Assembly: GCA_015064745.1 (NCBI GenBank)
Contig: SVRR01000011.1
Span: 20,375 to 52,947, forward strand
DNA from: Oscillospiraceae bacterium
GTDB taxonomy: Bacteria > Bacillota > Clostridia > Oscillospirales > CAG-272
Reading direction: 5' to 3'
DNA: 32,573 nt
Shown one piece after another: positions 1 to 10,020 of this stretch. The notes beneath the pieces were generated by a model. It saw nothing but the letters and a program-made list of their open reading frames with translations. It did not search any database and was not told where the DNA came from. The position numbers were made by a program, and so were the translations under genes. Numbering within the stretch: position 1 is the first letter of the stretch; each line of letters opens with the position of its first letter.

Positions 1-545
1 AAAACCCGCTTGCATAAATTGTGAGGTACATCGTTAAAGCATAGACTTCCTTGCTCGACGTATGAAAATACGCCGTCGCTTCGGTCGCTCGCTTTGCCTA
101 GTCTTGCGCAATTTCTGCTGCGCTCCCGCAAAGATTTTGTATAAGTGATGTCTAAAAAACAAAACCCGCTTGCATAAATTGTGAGGTACATCGTTAAAGC
201 ATAGACTTCCTTGCTCGACGTATGAAAATACGCCGTCGCTTCGGTCGCTCGCTTTGCCTAGTCTTGCGCAATTTCTGCTGCGCTCCCACAAAGATTTTGT
301 ATAAGTGATGTCTAAAAAACAAAACCCGCTTGCATAAATTGTGAGGTACATCGTTAAAGCATCGACTCCCTTGCTCGACGTATGAAAATACGCCGTCGCT
401 TCGGTCGCTCGCTTTGCCTAGTCTTGCGCAATTTCTGCTGCGCTCCCGCAAAGATTTTGTATAAGTGATGTCTAAAAAACAAAACCCGCTTGCATAAATT
501 GTGAGGTACGTCGTTAAAGCATAGACTTCCTTGCTTGACGTAAGA
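1..545. repeat. Tandem array A, 160-bp unit, about 3.4 copies
   Basis: Units begin at 1, 161, 321 and 481, giving an exact 160-base period. The last copy follows the unit for about 60 bases and then diverges around 540. Copies are nearly identical: copy 2 has CTCCCACAAAG where the others have CTCCCGCAAAG, and copy 3 has small changes near 363-369. The period is not a multiple of three, so minus-strand frames that cross units are not a conserved repeat protein. Each unit contains an inverted repeat around CGTAT-GAAA-ATACG (for example 58-71). The array may continue left of the window. It stops about 60 bases before recF and holds no recognisable gene or CRISPR-like spacers. Confidence 0.95.
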
Positions 546-603
546 AAATAAGCTGTCGCGGCGGGAGAGACTGTCGTAAGAAAAAACGAAAGGGAAAAGA
601 AAA

Positions 604-1713
604 ATGAAAGCAAAAAATCTCTCCCTTTCGGGATTTCGCAATATTGAAAAAGGTACGCTTTCCTTTTCGCCCGAGATCACCTTTTTACTCGGTGACAACG
701 CGCAGGGAAAGACCAACGTGCTGGAAGCTTTATATCTTTTCGCGCGCGGAAAAAGCTTTCGCGGTGCGCTTGACAAAGAAATGACGCGCTTTTCGGGGGA
801 AGGATACGCGCTTTCCCTGCTTTATGAAAAGGAAGACCGAGAGGAAAGCTTGTTCGTTTCCGCCTTCGGCAAGGAAAAAATACGCAAGAAAAACGGTATT
901 CTGCTTGAAAAGCAATCCGAGCTTGTGGGAAATTTCCGCGCGGTGCTTTTTTCCCCCGACGACCTGCAAATGGTCAAGGGCGCGCCGAGCGAAAGACGCC
1001 GTTTTCTTGACGTTGCCATTTCGCAGTGCTATCCCGTTTACTTATCCCTATATGCGCGATACCAGAAAAATTTAGAGGAGCGCAACGCGCTGTTAAAGGC
1101 AATACAAAAGGGCTTCTTATTTGATGAAGAAATGCTTGCCGTGTACAGCGAAAAATTAAGCCTGCTTGCGGCAGAAATTTATCTTTACCGCCGTGCGTAT
1201 ACGGAAAAATTAAAGGAAAAGGCAAAGGATATCGTAGAGGAGCTTTCCTCGGGAAGAGAATTTCTTTCTCTTGTATATCGCTCGGATATGGACGGTATTG
1301 AGGAAGATGACAAGGAAAAAATTACCGAGCGATACAGACAGGTATTCTCCCTTAATCTTGCCAAGGAAAAGGCGGCGGGTATGACGCTTTACGGCATTCA
1401 CCGCGACGAGCTGGGTATTTATCTCGGCGGTATTTCCGCCAAGGACTTCGGCAGTCAGGGACAGCAAAGAAGTGCCGTTTTGGCTTTGAAGATGGCGGAA
1501 GGCATGGTATCGGGTGAAATATGTAAGGAAAGACCCGTCTATCTCTTTGACGACGTTTTAAGTGAGCTTGACGAGGGAAGAAGACGTTTTCTGCTTTCGG
1601 GTATGAAGGGCTGTCAATTTATCGTCACGGGGTGTGACGAGGGTGTGCTCGGCGAGATTTCGGATGAAGTGAAGGTCATAAGAGTGAAAAACGGCTCTTT
1701 TTCGGAGGAATAA
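604..1713 (+). CDS. recF: DNA replication and repair protein RecF
   Basis: RecF is an SMC-like ATPase that helps load RecA at gaps in single-stranded DNA during recombinational repair. The 369-residue length fits the family (about 360-375). The Walker A loop G-D-N-A-Q-G-K-T is at residues 30-37. The ABC-type signature SQGQQRS is near residue 285, and a Walker B region (VYLFDDVLSELD) lies near residue 315, followed by the D-loop. A purine-rich ribosome site (AAAGGGAAAAG) precedes the ATG. Downstream are remB, gyrB and gyrA, the usual Firmicutes order near the origin. The usual upstream neighbour dnaN is not seen; array A occupies that side instead. Confidence 0.97.
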   Translation: MKAKNLSLSGFRNIEKGTLSFSPEITFLLGDNAQGKTNVLEALYLFARGKSFRGALDKEMTRFSGEGYALSLLYEKEDREESLFVSAFGKEKIRKKNGILLEKQSELVGNFRAVLFSPDDLQMVKGAPSERRRFLDVAISQCYPVYLSLYARYQKNLEERNALLKAIQKGFLFDEEMLAVYSEKLSLLAAEIYLYRRAYTEKLKEKAKDIVEELSSGREFLSLVYRSDMDGIEEDDKEKITERYRQVFSLNLAKEKAAGMTLYGIHRDELGIYLGGISAKDFGSQGQQRSAVLALKMAEGMVSGEICKERPVYLFDDVLSELDEGRRRFLLSGMKGCQFIVTGCDEGVLGEISDEVKVIRVKNGSFSEE

Positions 1714-1715
1714 GG

Positions 1716-2042
1716 ATGTTTCTATACCTCGGTGACGGAAGATACAAAAGAAAAAGTGACATTATTGGAATTTTTGATATGGACAGCGCGACTGTTTGCG
1801 CTTCTACCCGAAAATTTCTTTCCACGAAAGAAAGGGAAAAGAGGGTGGAAAGCGACGGAGAGCTTCCAAAATCCTTTATTCTTTGCGAAGAGAATAAAGA
1901 AAGGTCATCTGTTAAGGGTAGAAAAAGGAAAAGCAGAGAAAAGCAAAAAAACGAATATTCTGTGTTTTTATCAAGACTTTCCTCCCAGGTTCTTTTCGCA
2001 AGAACAAAAGGGATAAAGGAAAGCTTAACGGAAGAAGAATAA
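1716..2042 (+). CDS. remB: RemB-like (DUF370) regulatory protein with a charged insertion
   Basis: The protein (108 residues) resembles the YaaB/RemB family of extracellular-matrix regulators. The N-terminus MFLYLGDG, the segment DIIGIFDMDSATV, the LPKSFILCEE segment and the C-terminal SVFLSRLSSQVL fit the family. Family members are usually about 80-90 residues. The extra length here is a Lys/Arg/Glu-rich stretch at about residues 62-80 between the two conserved halves. The gene starts 2 bases after the recF stop, and its GGAGG ribosome site lies in the end of recF, so translation is probably coupled. The position between recF and gyrB matches Bacillus subtilis yaaB. Function is inferred from family and position. 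Confidence 0.85.
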   Translation: MFLYLGDGRYKRKSDIIGIFDMDSATVCASTRKFLSTKEREKRVESDGELPKSFILCEENKERSSVKGRKRKSREKQKNEYSVFLSRLSSQVLFARTKGIKESLTEEE

Positions 2043-2088
2043 AAAATATTGTCCTATTAGGGCTTACCCATAAAGAAAATCACCGTAA

Positions 2089-4029
<1,941 letters not shown>

Positions 4030-4058
4030 CGGGAAAGAAACGAAAGAAAGGCGAAACA

Positions 4059-6620
4059 ATGGTGGAACACGATAAAAATCAAAGCATCGAATATCCCGAC
4101 CAAAAAATAGAAGACCGCAATATGGAAAAGGAAGTGAGAAAATCCTTCCTTGAATACTCCATGAGCGTTATTACCAGCCGTGCGCTTCCCGACGTGCGCG
4201 ACGGTATGAAGCCGGGTCAGCGCCGTATTCTCTACGCAATGTACGAGGACCATCTGACCTACGACAAGCCCTTCCGCAAATCGGCGACCACCGTCGGTAA
4301 CGTTTTGGGTAGATACCATCCGCACGGTGACGCCGCCGTTTATCAGACCATGGTAAGAATGGCGCAGTCCTTCTCGCTCCGTTATCCTCTCATTGAGGGT
4401 CACGGTAACTTCGGTAACGTCGACGGTGACGGTGCCGCCGCCTACCGTTATACCGAGGCGAGAATGTCAAGGATCGCCGACTATATGCTTTCGGATATCG
4501 AAAAGAAGGTCGTTCCCATGACCCGCAACTTCGATAACACCCGTGACGAGCCGACGGTTCTCCCCTCGCGCTTCCCCAATTTCCTTGTAAACGGCTCTGT
4601 GGGTATTGCCGTCGGTATGGCGACCAATATCCCGCAGCACAACCTCGGCGAGGTCATTGACGGTACTGTTTTCCGCATGGATCATCCCGAATGCACGCTT
4701 GACGAGGTAATGATGTACATCAAGGGTCCCGATTTCCCGACCCACGGCATCATTTACGGCTCCAAGGGCATTCGCGAGGCGTACGCTACGGGTCACGGTA
4801 AGGTGATTGTCCGTGCCCGCGCCCGCATTGAGGAAAATGAGCATCGCATCATCGTCACCGAGATTCCCTATGCCGTCAACAAGTCTATGCTCGTTGCTTC
4901 CATCGCGGATATGCACAAGGATAAGAAGATTGAGGGTATCACGGGTCTGCGCGACGAATCGGGCAGAGGCGGTATGCGTATCGTCATTGAGTACCGCCGC
5001 GACGCGAACCCCGAGGTCATTTTAAATCAGCTTTATAAGTATACCCAGCTCCAAGACACCTGCGCCGTGAATATGCTGGCGCTCGTGAGAGGCGAGCCGA
5101 AGGTCTTGACGCTTTTGCAGGTGCTTGACGAGTATATCGGCTTCCAGCGCGAGGTCATTACCAACCGCACCCGCTACGAGCGCGACCGCGCGCTTGCGGA
5201 GATGCACATCTACGAGGGCTATAAGATCGCCATCGACCATATCGATGAGGTCATCGCTACCATCAAGGCAAGCGAATCCATTCCGAATGCCAAGGAAATG
5301 CTTTGTGAGAAGTTCGGTTTGACCGACGCGCAGGCACAGGCGATCGTGGAGATGACGCTCGGCAAGCTTTCGGGACTGGAAAGGCAGAAGGTTGAGGACC
5401 GTCTTGCGAAGCTTCGTGCCCTCGTGGAGGAGCTCACGGGCATTCTTGAAGACCCCGCCAAGATCGATGACGTCATTAAGACCGAGCTGAACGAGATCCG
5501 CCGCAAATTTGCCGACGCGCGCCGTACACAGCTGGTGGAGGCAGTCGACGATATTGACATCGAGGATCTTATTCCCCGTACCACCGCTGTTTTGACCGTG
5601 ACGCACGCAGGCTACATGAAGAGACAAAAGGCGTCCGACTATAACGCGCAAACGAGAGGCGGTATGGGTAAGGCGGCGCTTTCCATGAAGGATGAGGACT
5701 TTGTGGAGCAGGTCATGGTGGTGGACAGCCACTCGCTCCTTCTCATCTTTACCAACTTCGGTAAGGTCTACACCACCAAGGTCTACCGCATTCCCGAGGC
5801 GTCTCGCACCGCAAAGGGCACGAACGTTGCCAATATCGTGGAGCTTGCCGAGGGTGAGCGTATGACCGCCTTCGTTACGGTGGGCGAATTTGAAGAGGAC
5901 AAGTACCTCACCATGGTGACCAAGTGCGGTATCATGAAGCGCACCTCTCTTTTGGAATTCGAGTATCAGAGAAAGGGCGGAAAGCGTGCCATCACGCTTG
6001 ACGAAGGCGACGAGCTTCTCTTCGTCCGCTTGACGGGCGGTAACGATGATCTCATCATTGCCACGCGCGACGCGCAGGCGGTCCGCTTTGAGGAAAAGAA
6101 CGTCCGTGCTATGGGTAGAATCGCGCGCGGCGTGATCGGTATCCGACTTGCCGAGGGTGATGAGGTCGTGGGTCTTGTTCCTGTATCCGAGGGTAAGACT
6201 CTATTGACCGTCACCGAAAACGGTATGGGTAAGCGATCTCCCTTTGAGGACTTCCGTACCATGAAGAACCGCGGCGGCTCGGGTGTCGCCTGCCATAAGA
6301 TGAGCGAAAAGACAGGCAGACTCGCGTCGGTCGCCGCTGTCTCGGAGGACGACGACATTCTCCTTATCACCGATGAGGGCACCATGATCCGCACCTCGGT
6401 GGCGTCTATTCCCGTCCATTCCCGCGCAACGGGCGGTGTGATCGTGATGCGTCTTTCCGAGGGTGCAAAGCTCGTGACGTTTGCCCGCGTGGAAAAGGAA
6501 GAAGAGATCGCCGAGGAAGTGATCGGGGCGGAGGTAAGCACCCAAGACGCACCCGTGGCGGAAGAGGCAACGGAGATGCCGTCCGAGGAAGAATCCGTTC
6601 CCACCACGGATGAGGAATAA
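4059..6620 (+). CDS. gyrA: DNA gyrase subunit A
   Basis: GyrA is the DNA breakage-reunion subunit of gyrase (853 residues). The catalytic tyrosine is Y131 in AAAYRYTEARMS. A GyrA-box (QTRGGMG, near residue 530) identifies gyrase rather than topoisomerase IV, and the C-terminal beta-pinwheel repeats follow. The quinolone-determining segment reads YHPHGDAAVYQTM, so the positions equal to E. coli S83 and D87 are A92 and Q96; both residues that normally anchor quinolones are missing. The protein ends in an acidic Glu/Ala-rich tail of about 40 residues. An AAAGG ribosome site precedes the ATG. Confidence 0.98.
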   Translation: MVEHDKNQSIEYPDQKIEDRNMEKEVRKSFLEYSMSVITSRALPDVRDGMKPGQRRILYAMYEDHLTYDKPFRKSATTVGNVLGRYHPHGDAAVYQTMVRMAQSFSLRYPLIEGHGNFGNVDGDGAAAYRYTEARMSRIADYMLSDIEKKVVPMTRNFDNTRDEPTVLPSRFPNFLVNGSVGIAVGMATNIPQHNLGEVIDGTVFRMDHPECTLDEVMMYIKGPDFPTHGIIYGSKGIREAYATGHGKVIVRARARIEENEHRIIVTEIPYAVNKSMLVASIADMHKDKKIEGITGLRDESGRGGMRIVIEYRRDANPEVILNQLYKYTQLQDTCAVNMLALVRGEPKVLTLLQVLDEYIGFQREVITNRTRYERDRALAEMHIYEGYKIAIDHIDEVIATIKASESIPNAKEMLCEKFGLTDAQAQAIVEMTLGKLSGLERQKVEDRLAKLRALVEELTGILEDPAKIDDVIKTELNEIRRKFADARRTQLVEAVDDIDIEDLIPRTTAVLTVTHAGYMKRQKASDYNAQTRGGMGKAALSMKDEDFVEQVMVVDSHSLLLIFTNFGKVYTTKVYRIPEASRTAKGTNVANIVELAEGERMTAFVTVGEFEEDKYLTMVTKCGIMKRTSLLEFEYQRKGGKRAITLDEGDELLFVRLTGGNDDLIIATRDAQAVRFEEKNVRAMGRIARGVIGIRLAEGDEVVGLVPVSEGKTLLTVTENGMGKRSPFEDFRTMKNRGGSGVACHKMSEKTGRLASVAAVSEDDDILLITDEGTMIRTSVASIPVHSRATGGVIVMRLSEGAKLVTFARVEKEEEIAEEVIGAEVSTQDAPVAEEATEMPSEEESVPTTDEE

Positions 6621-6626
6621 ACCAAA

Positions 6627-7250
6627 ATGAAACGAACTGTTTGCAAAATTGCTGTCTTTTTGCTTCTGTTTTCTCTTGTACTCACCTCCTTCACGGGGTG
6701 CGCAAGAGAGAGCGATGAGGAATTGATAGCGCTCGCCGAGGCGCTTCTTGAAAAAAGCGCCGCCGTCAACGAGATCTGCTTTGGCAAAGGGCTTTCCTTT
6801 GGCGACGAGGACGCTTATATCACAAGCGGCTACGTGGAAGCGACGAAGGCGGCAAGAGAAAAGTACGGGATAGAAACGGTAGAGGAAATGAAGGCGCTGA
6901 TCGAGAGCGTTTATTCCGTGGCAACCTGTGACTACATTGACACTGTGATCTTTAACCCCGTAAGAGAGGGGAGCACCTTTACCTCCTACCGCAGATATTT
7001 TGATGCGCTGGACGGCGAGGGCGGCGTTTGCCTGATGGTCAAAAAGGATTATGAGCCGCTTGCCGTAGGGGATGTCAGCTACGCAAACGTGCGCCTCGTT
7101 TCTCACAGCCGCGCGCGTGCTGAAATTCTCGTCGACCTCACCGTGACGGACGGCGAAAACAGCCGCACCGACCGCGACGTTTCCTTTGCTCTGCGATACG
7201 AGCAGGGCGGTTGGAAGCTCGATACTGTAACGTATGCTTCACTAAAATAA
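6627..7250 (+). CDS. Putative lipoprotein of unknown function
   Basis: The 207-residue product has a lipoprotein signal peptide: basic MKRTVCK, a hydrophobic core and a lipobox FTGC with the lipidated cysteine at C25. The mature part alternates helix-like acidic segments (SDEELIALAEALLEK) with a strand-rich second half. It is probably anchored to the outer face of the membrane. It starts 6 bases after gyrA, with GAGG inside the gyrA stop region as ribosome site, so it is likely the last gene of the gyrase transcript. I do not recognise a domain family. The late part (YEQGGWKLDTVTYASLK) resembles the generic end of small lipoproteins with NTF2-like or DUF4878-like folds, but this is weak. Confidence 0.8.
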   Translation: MKRTVCKIAVFLLLFSLVLTSFTGCARESDEELIALAEALLEKSAAVNEICFGKGLSFGDEDAYITSGYVEATKAAREKYGIETVEEMKALIESVYSVATCDYIDTVIFNPVREGSTFTSYRRYFDALDGEGGVCLMVKKDYEPLAVGDVSYANVRLVSHSRARAEILVDLTVTDGENSRTDRDVSFALRYEQGGWKLDTVTYASLK

Positions 7251-7295
7251 TTTAATTTATCAATTTAAGTTTACAAAAGAAAGGGAATCGGAATC

Positions 7296-7778
7296 ATGTC
7301 TTTTCATTCTAAGATGATCAAGCTTCGCAAAATCAAGGGTCTGACCCAGGAAAACTTCGCCGCAGAGATCGGCGTTTCGCGCCAGTCTGTTTACAAATGG
7401 GAATCGGGACAGTCCTATCCCGACGTGGAAAAGCTGCTCAAAATCGCGCGCACCTTCGGTGTAACGGTGGACGACATGCTGAATGATGAAATGGATGTGG
7501 ACCGACAGGGTGTAATGCGTCCTGCCGCTGAGGTGCAGGCAGAGGAAGAGCGCATTGCAAAAGAAAAGGAGGAGCGCCGCCGCCGCCGCGCCGAGAACAA
7601 GGCGCGCCGTGAAGCGGAGGCAGCCGCTGCCGCGGAAGCGTCCGTTGCCGCAGAAGAGGTCGTTGCCGAGGAAGAGGTCGCTCCTGCTGTCGAGGAGGCG
7701 TCTGCCGCAGTCGCAGCGGATGCTCCCGTAGAAGAGAAAAAAGGCGGATTTTTCGGTCTTTTCCGCCGCAAGAAGTAA
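7296..7778 (+). CDS. XRE-family HTH regulator with Ala/Glu-rich tail and basic C-terminus
   Basis: Residues about 5-62 form a Cro/C1-type helix-turn-helix, with recognition segment SRQSVYKWESGQSYP at 28-42. The next segment (80-105) is very Arg/Glu-rich and probably a charged helix. Residues 106-147 are low-complexity Ala/Glu/Val. The last residues, GGFFGLFRRKK, form a short aromatic-basic patch that could touch the membrane or a partner. A GAAAGGGAA ribosome site precedes the ATG. The DNA-binding assignment is firm; the target and the role of the tail are not known. No clear terminator separates it from the RNase J leader downstream. Confidence 0.9.
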   Translation: MSFHSKMIKLRKIKGLTQENFAAEIGVSRQSVYKWESGQSYPDVEKLLKIARTFGVTVDDMLNDEMDVDRQGVMRPAAEVQAEEERIAKEKEERRRRRAENKARREAEAAAAAEASVAAEEVVAEEEVAPAVEEASAAVAADAPVEEKKGGFFGLFRRKK

Positions 7779-7841
7779 TTTTTGCATAAAAAGGGAAGGC
7801 TTTGTCTATACTGTATCGGAGCATTCTCTCGGACTACATAA

Positions 7842-7882
7842 ATAGGGAGAACGGGTGGCAACGCACACCCTTTTTTCCCTAT
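7842..7882 (+). promoter_or_regulatory. Long leader hairpin upstream of RNase J
   Basis: ATAGGG (from 7842) pairs with CCCTAT (to 7882), and GGGTG pairs with CACCC inside it. Together they give a nearly continuous stem of about 15 base pairs with an 8-base loop, ending 41 bases before the RNase J start. The 3' strand contains TTTTTT, so the inner 5-bp stem could also act as a weak terminator. The motif GGGTGGCAACGC resembles a T-box core, but the leader is too short for a T-box stem I. A role in regulating rnj is an inference. Confidence 0.5.
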
Positions 7883-7923
7883 GCAATGAAAAATTCACAC
7901 AAATAAACAAAGAAAGGAAGCTT

Positions 7924-10017
7924 ATGACTGAGAAGGAGCTTGATAAAATATTGACCTCGGTGCTTGGCAAAAAACCCGACGTTACGGCGAAAGAAAAGCC
8001 CCAAAAGCGTGGGGACGGAAAGACTGCCGAGGCAAAAAAGCAAGAAAAAAAGAACGCACCCGCGCCCGAGGGCGAAAAGCCCAAGGCACCCGTGCACGTG
8101 CGTAAGAAGAAAAATAAAGCGGTGGGACAGCCGGAGGCACCTGCACCTGCGGGCAAGCCCTCTGCCCCCCTGAAGAAAAGCAAGCCGAATGAAAGGATCG
8201 CCGCCCCCGCAATTGTCGCAAAGGAGAAAGCGGCATCCGCCCCCGTAAAGAGCGCGGAGGGCAAAAAGCCTAAGTCGGGCACAGCGACCCCCGCTAAGAC
8301 GGTGAAGGTGGAGAAGCGTGCGCCTGTTGGCGGACAAAAGTCCAAAAACCCTAAGGGGCTTTTGCGTGTTATACCGCTTGGCGGTCTTGGCGAGGTCGGC
8401 AAGAACATGACCCTGCTTGAAACGGCGCGCGACATTATTATCATTGATTGCGGCATGGGCTTTCCCGATGAGGATATGCCCGGTGTCGATCTCGTCATTC
8501 CCGATTTCTCCTACCTGGAACGCAACCGCGACAAGGTGCGAGGGGTGTTTCTCACCCATGGACACGAGGACCATATCGGAAGCGTGCCCTATTTGCTCCG
8601 TCACTTAAACATTCCCGTCTACGGCACGAGACTCACGCTCGGTATTCTCGAAAAGAAGCTTTCGGAGTTCCGCTATGAGGAAAAGCTGCAGCTTTATACC
8701 GTGGAGGCGGGAGACGTCGTTGCGGCGGGCACCGATTTCCGCGTGGAGTTCATCCACGTCAACCACTCGATTGCGGACGCCTGCGCCCTTGCCATCGATA
8801 CCCCCGTGGGCAAGGTGGTGCATTCGGGCGACTTTAAGCTGGACGTTTCGCCCATCGACGGTCAGATGATGGATCTGCCTCGCCTTGGCGAGATCGGGCG
8901 CGAGGGCGTGGAGCTTCTCCTTTGCGAATCCACCAACGCCGAGCGTGAGGGCTTTACTCCCTCGGAGAGAAGTGTCGGGGGAACCTTGGAGCAAATTTTC
9001 CTCGCGCACAAGGATAAGCGCATCGTGATCGCTACCTTCTCGTCGAACGTTCACCGCGTACAGCAGATCATCGACGTTTCGGTGCGCCACGGACGGCGCG
9101 TGGCGGTGCTGGGCAGAAGCATGGTCAGCGTCATCGGCGCGGCGCGCGAGCTTGGCTATATGGACATTCCCGACGGCGCGCTCGTAGACGTTTCGGAGCT
9201 TTCCCGCTTCAAAAACGAGCAGATCACGCTCGTCACCACGGGAAGCCAGGGTGAGCCGATGAGCGCCCTTTACCGTATGGCGTTCGGTGAGCACGACCGT
9301 ATAAAGCTTACCCCCTCCGATCTTGTCGTTTTGTCGGCGTCTGCCATTCCGGGCAACGAGCGTTTGGTCGGCAAGGTCGTCAACGCGCTCGTCAAAAGCG
9401 GTATCCGTGTCATCAACGATGAGAGTATGCATATTCACGCGTCGGGCCATGCCTGCCGCGAGGAATTAAAGCTGCTCCATTCCCTCTTGAAGCCCAAGGC
9501 ACTCATGCCCATTCACGGCGAAGCAAGACACCTTTACGCGCATAAGGCGCTAGCCGAATATATGGGCATGCCTGCAAACCGTATTTTCGTCACCACCGAG
9601 CTTGGCAGGGTCCTTGAAATGAAGGGCGAAAGCATTCGCTTTGCCGAGCGCGCGGAGGCGGGCGTCGTTCTCGTTGACGGCGCGGGTATCGGCGACGTCG
9701 GCTCTGCCGTTTTGAGAGAACGCCGTCAGCTTGCCGAAGACGGTCTTGTGGTCGTCAGCGCGACGGTTGACCGCTTAAGCGGCACCATCTTCGCGCCGCC
9801 CGACATTCTTTCCAGCGGCTTCGTGTATATGAAGGATTCGAAGGATCTGATCACCGAGGCATCGGCGCTCGTCACAAGAGTGCTGGAAAGAGAGCTTTCG
9901 CGTGCGCGCGGCGATATCCGCGACGTCAAGGCAAAGGTGACGGATGAATTGTCTCGCTTCTTCTTTAAACAAACGAAGAGAAGACCACTGATAATGACCG
10001 TAATTACTTTGGCGTAG
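7924..10017 (+). CDS. rnj: Ribonuclease J (beta-CASP metallo-RNase) with long basic N-terminal extension
   Basis: RNase J is a 5'-3' exo- and endoribonuclease central to mRNA turnover in Firmicutes. The ATG at 7924 is chosen because AAAGGAAG precedes it; an upstream in-frame ATG at 7855 has no ribosome site and lies in the leader hairpin region. The product is 697 residues, against about 555 for most RNase J. The extra about 145 N-terminal residues are Lys/Ala/Pro-rich and probably disordered. The core starts at RVIPLGGLGEVG. The zinc motif HGHEDH is at 212-217. HSGDFKLD, TGSQGEP, SASAIPGNE and HASGHA mark the metallo-lactamase and beta-CASP parts. Array B starts 4 bases after the stop. Confidence 0.96.
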   Translation: MTEKELDKILTSVLGKKPDVTAKEKPQKRGDGKTAEAKKQEKKNAPAPEGEKPKAPVHVRKKKNKAVGQPEAPAPAGKPSAPLKKSKPNERIAAPAIVAKEKAASAPVKSAEGKKPKSGTATPAKTVKVEKRAPVGGQKSKNPKGLLRVIPLGGLGEVGKNMTLLETARDIIIIDCGMGFPDEDMPGVDLVIPDFSYLERNRDKVRGVFLTHGHEDHIGSVPYLLRHLNIPVYGTRLTLGILEKKLSEFRYEEKLQLYTVEAGDVVAAGTDFRVEFIHVNHSIADACALAIDTPVGKVVHSGDFKLDVSPIDGQMMDLPRLGEIGREGVELLLCESTNAEREGFTPSERSVGGTLEQIFLAHKDKRIVIATFSSNVHRVQQIIDVSVRHGRRVAVLGRSMVSVIGAARELGYMDIPDGALVDVSELSRFKNEQITLVTTGSQGEPMSALYRMAFGEHDRIKLTPSDLVVLSASAIPGNERLVGKVVNALVKSGIRVINDESMHIHASGHACREELKLLHSLLKPKALMPIHGEARHLYAHKALAEYMGMPANRIFVTTELGRVLEMKGESIRFAERAEAGVVLVDGAGIGDVGSAVLRERRQLAEDGLVVVSATVDRLSGTIFAPPDILSSGFVYMKDSKDLITEASALVTRVLERELSRARGDIRDVKAKVTDELSRFFFKQTKRRPLIMTVITLA

Positions 10018-10020
10018 GTG

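Noticed and set aside
130-145. DnaA-box-like TTATACAAA in the array units
   Set aside because: It differs from TTATCCACA at two positions, and array B has TTATACGAA; not enough for an origin claim.
34-776. Overlapping minus-strand frames in array A that look like a repeat protein
   Set aside because: The 160-base unit is not a multiple of three, so the frame changes at each unit; no ribosome site or family match.
6201-7106. Minus-strand frame of 301 codons over the gyrA end and the lipoprotein
   Set aside because: It spans two well-supported plus-strand genes and shows no family motif.
7842-7923. T-box riboswitch upstream of rnj (GGGTGGCAACGC)
   Set aside because: Only about 60 bases precede the motif after the XRE stop, too short for stem I with a specifier loop, and RNase J is not an aminoacylation or amino-acid gene.
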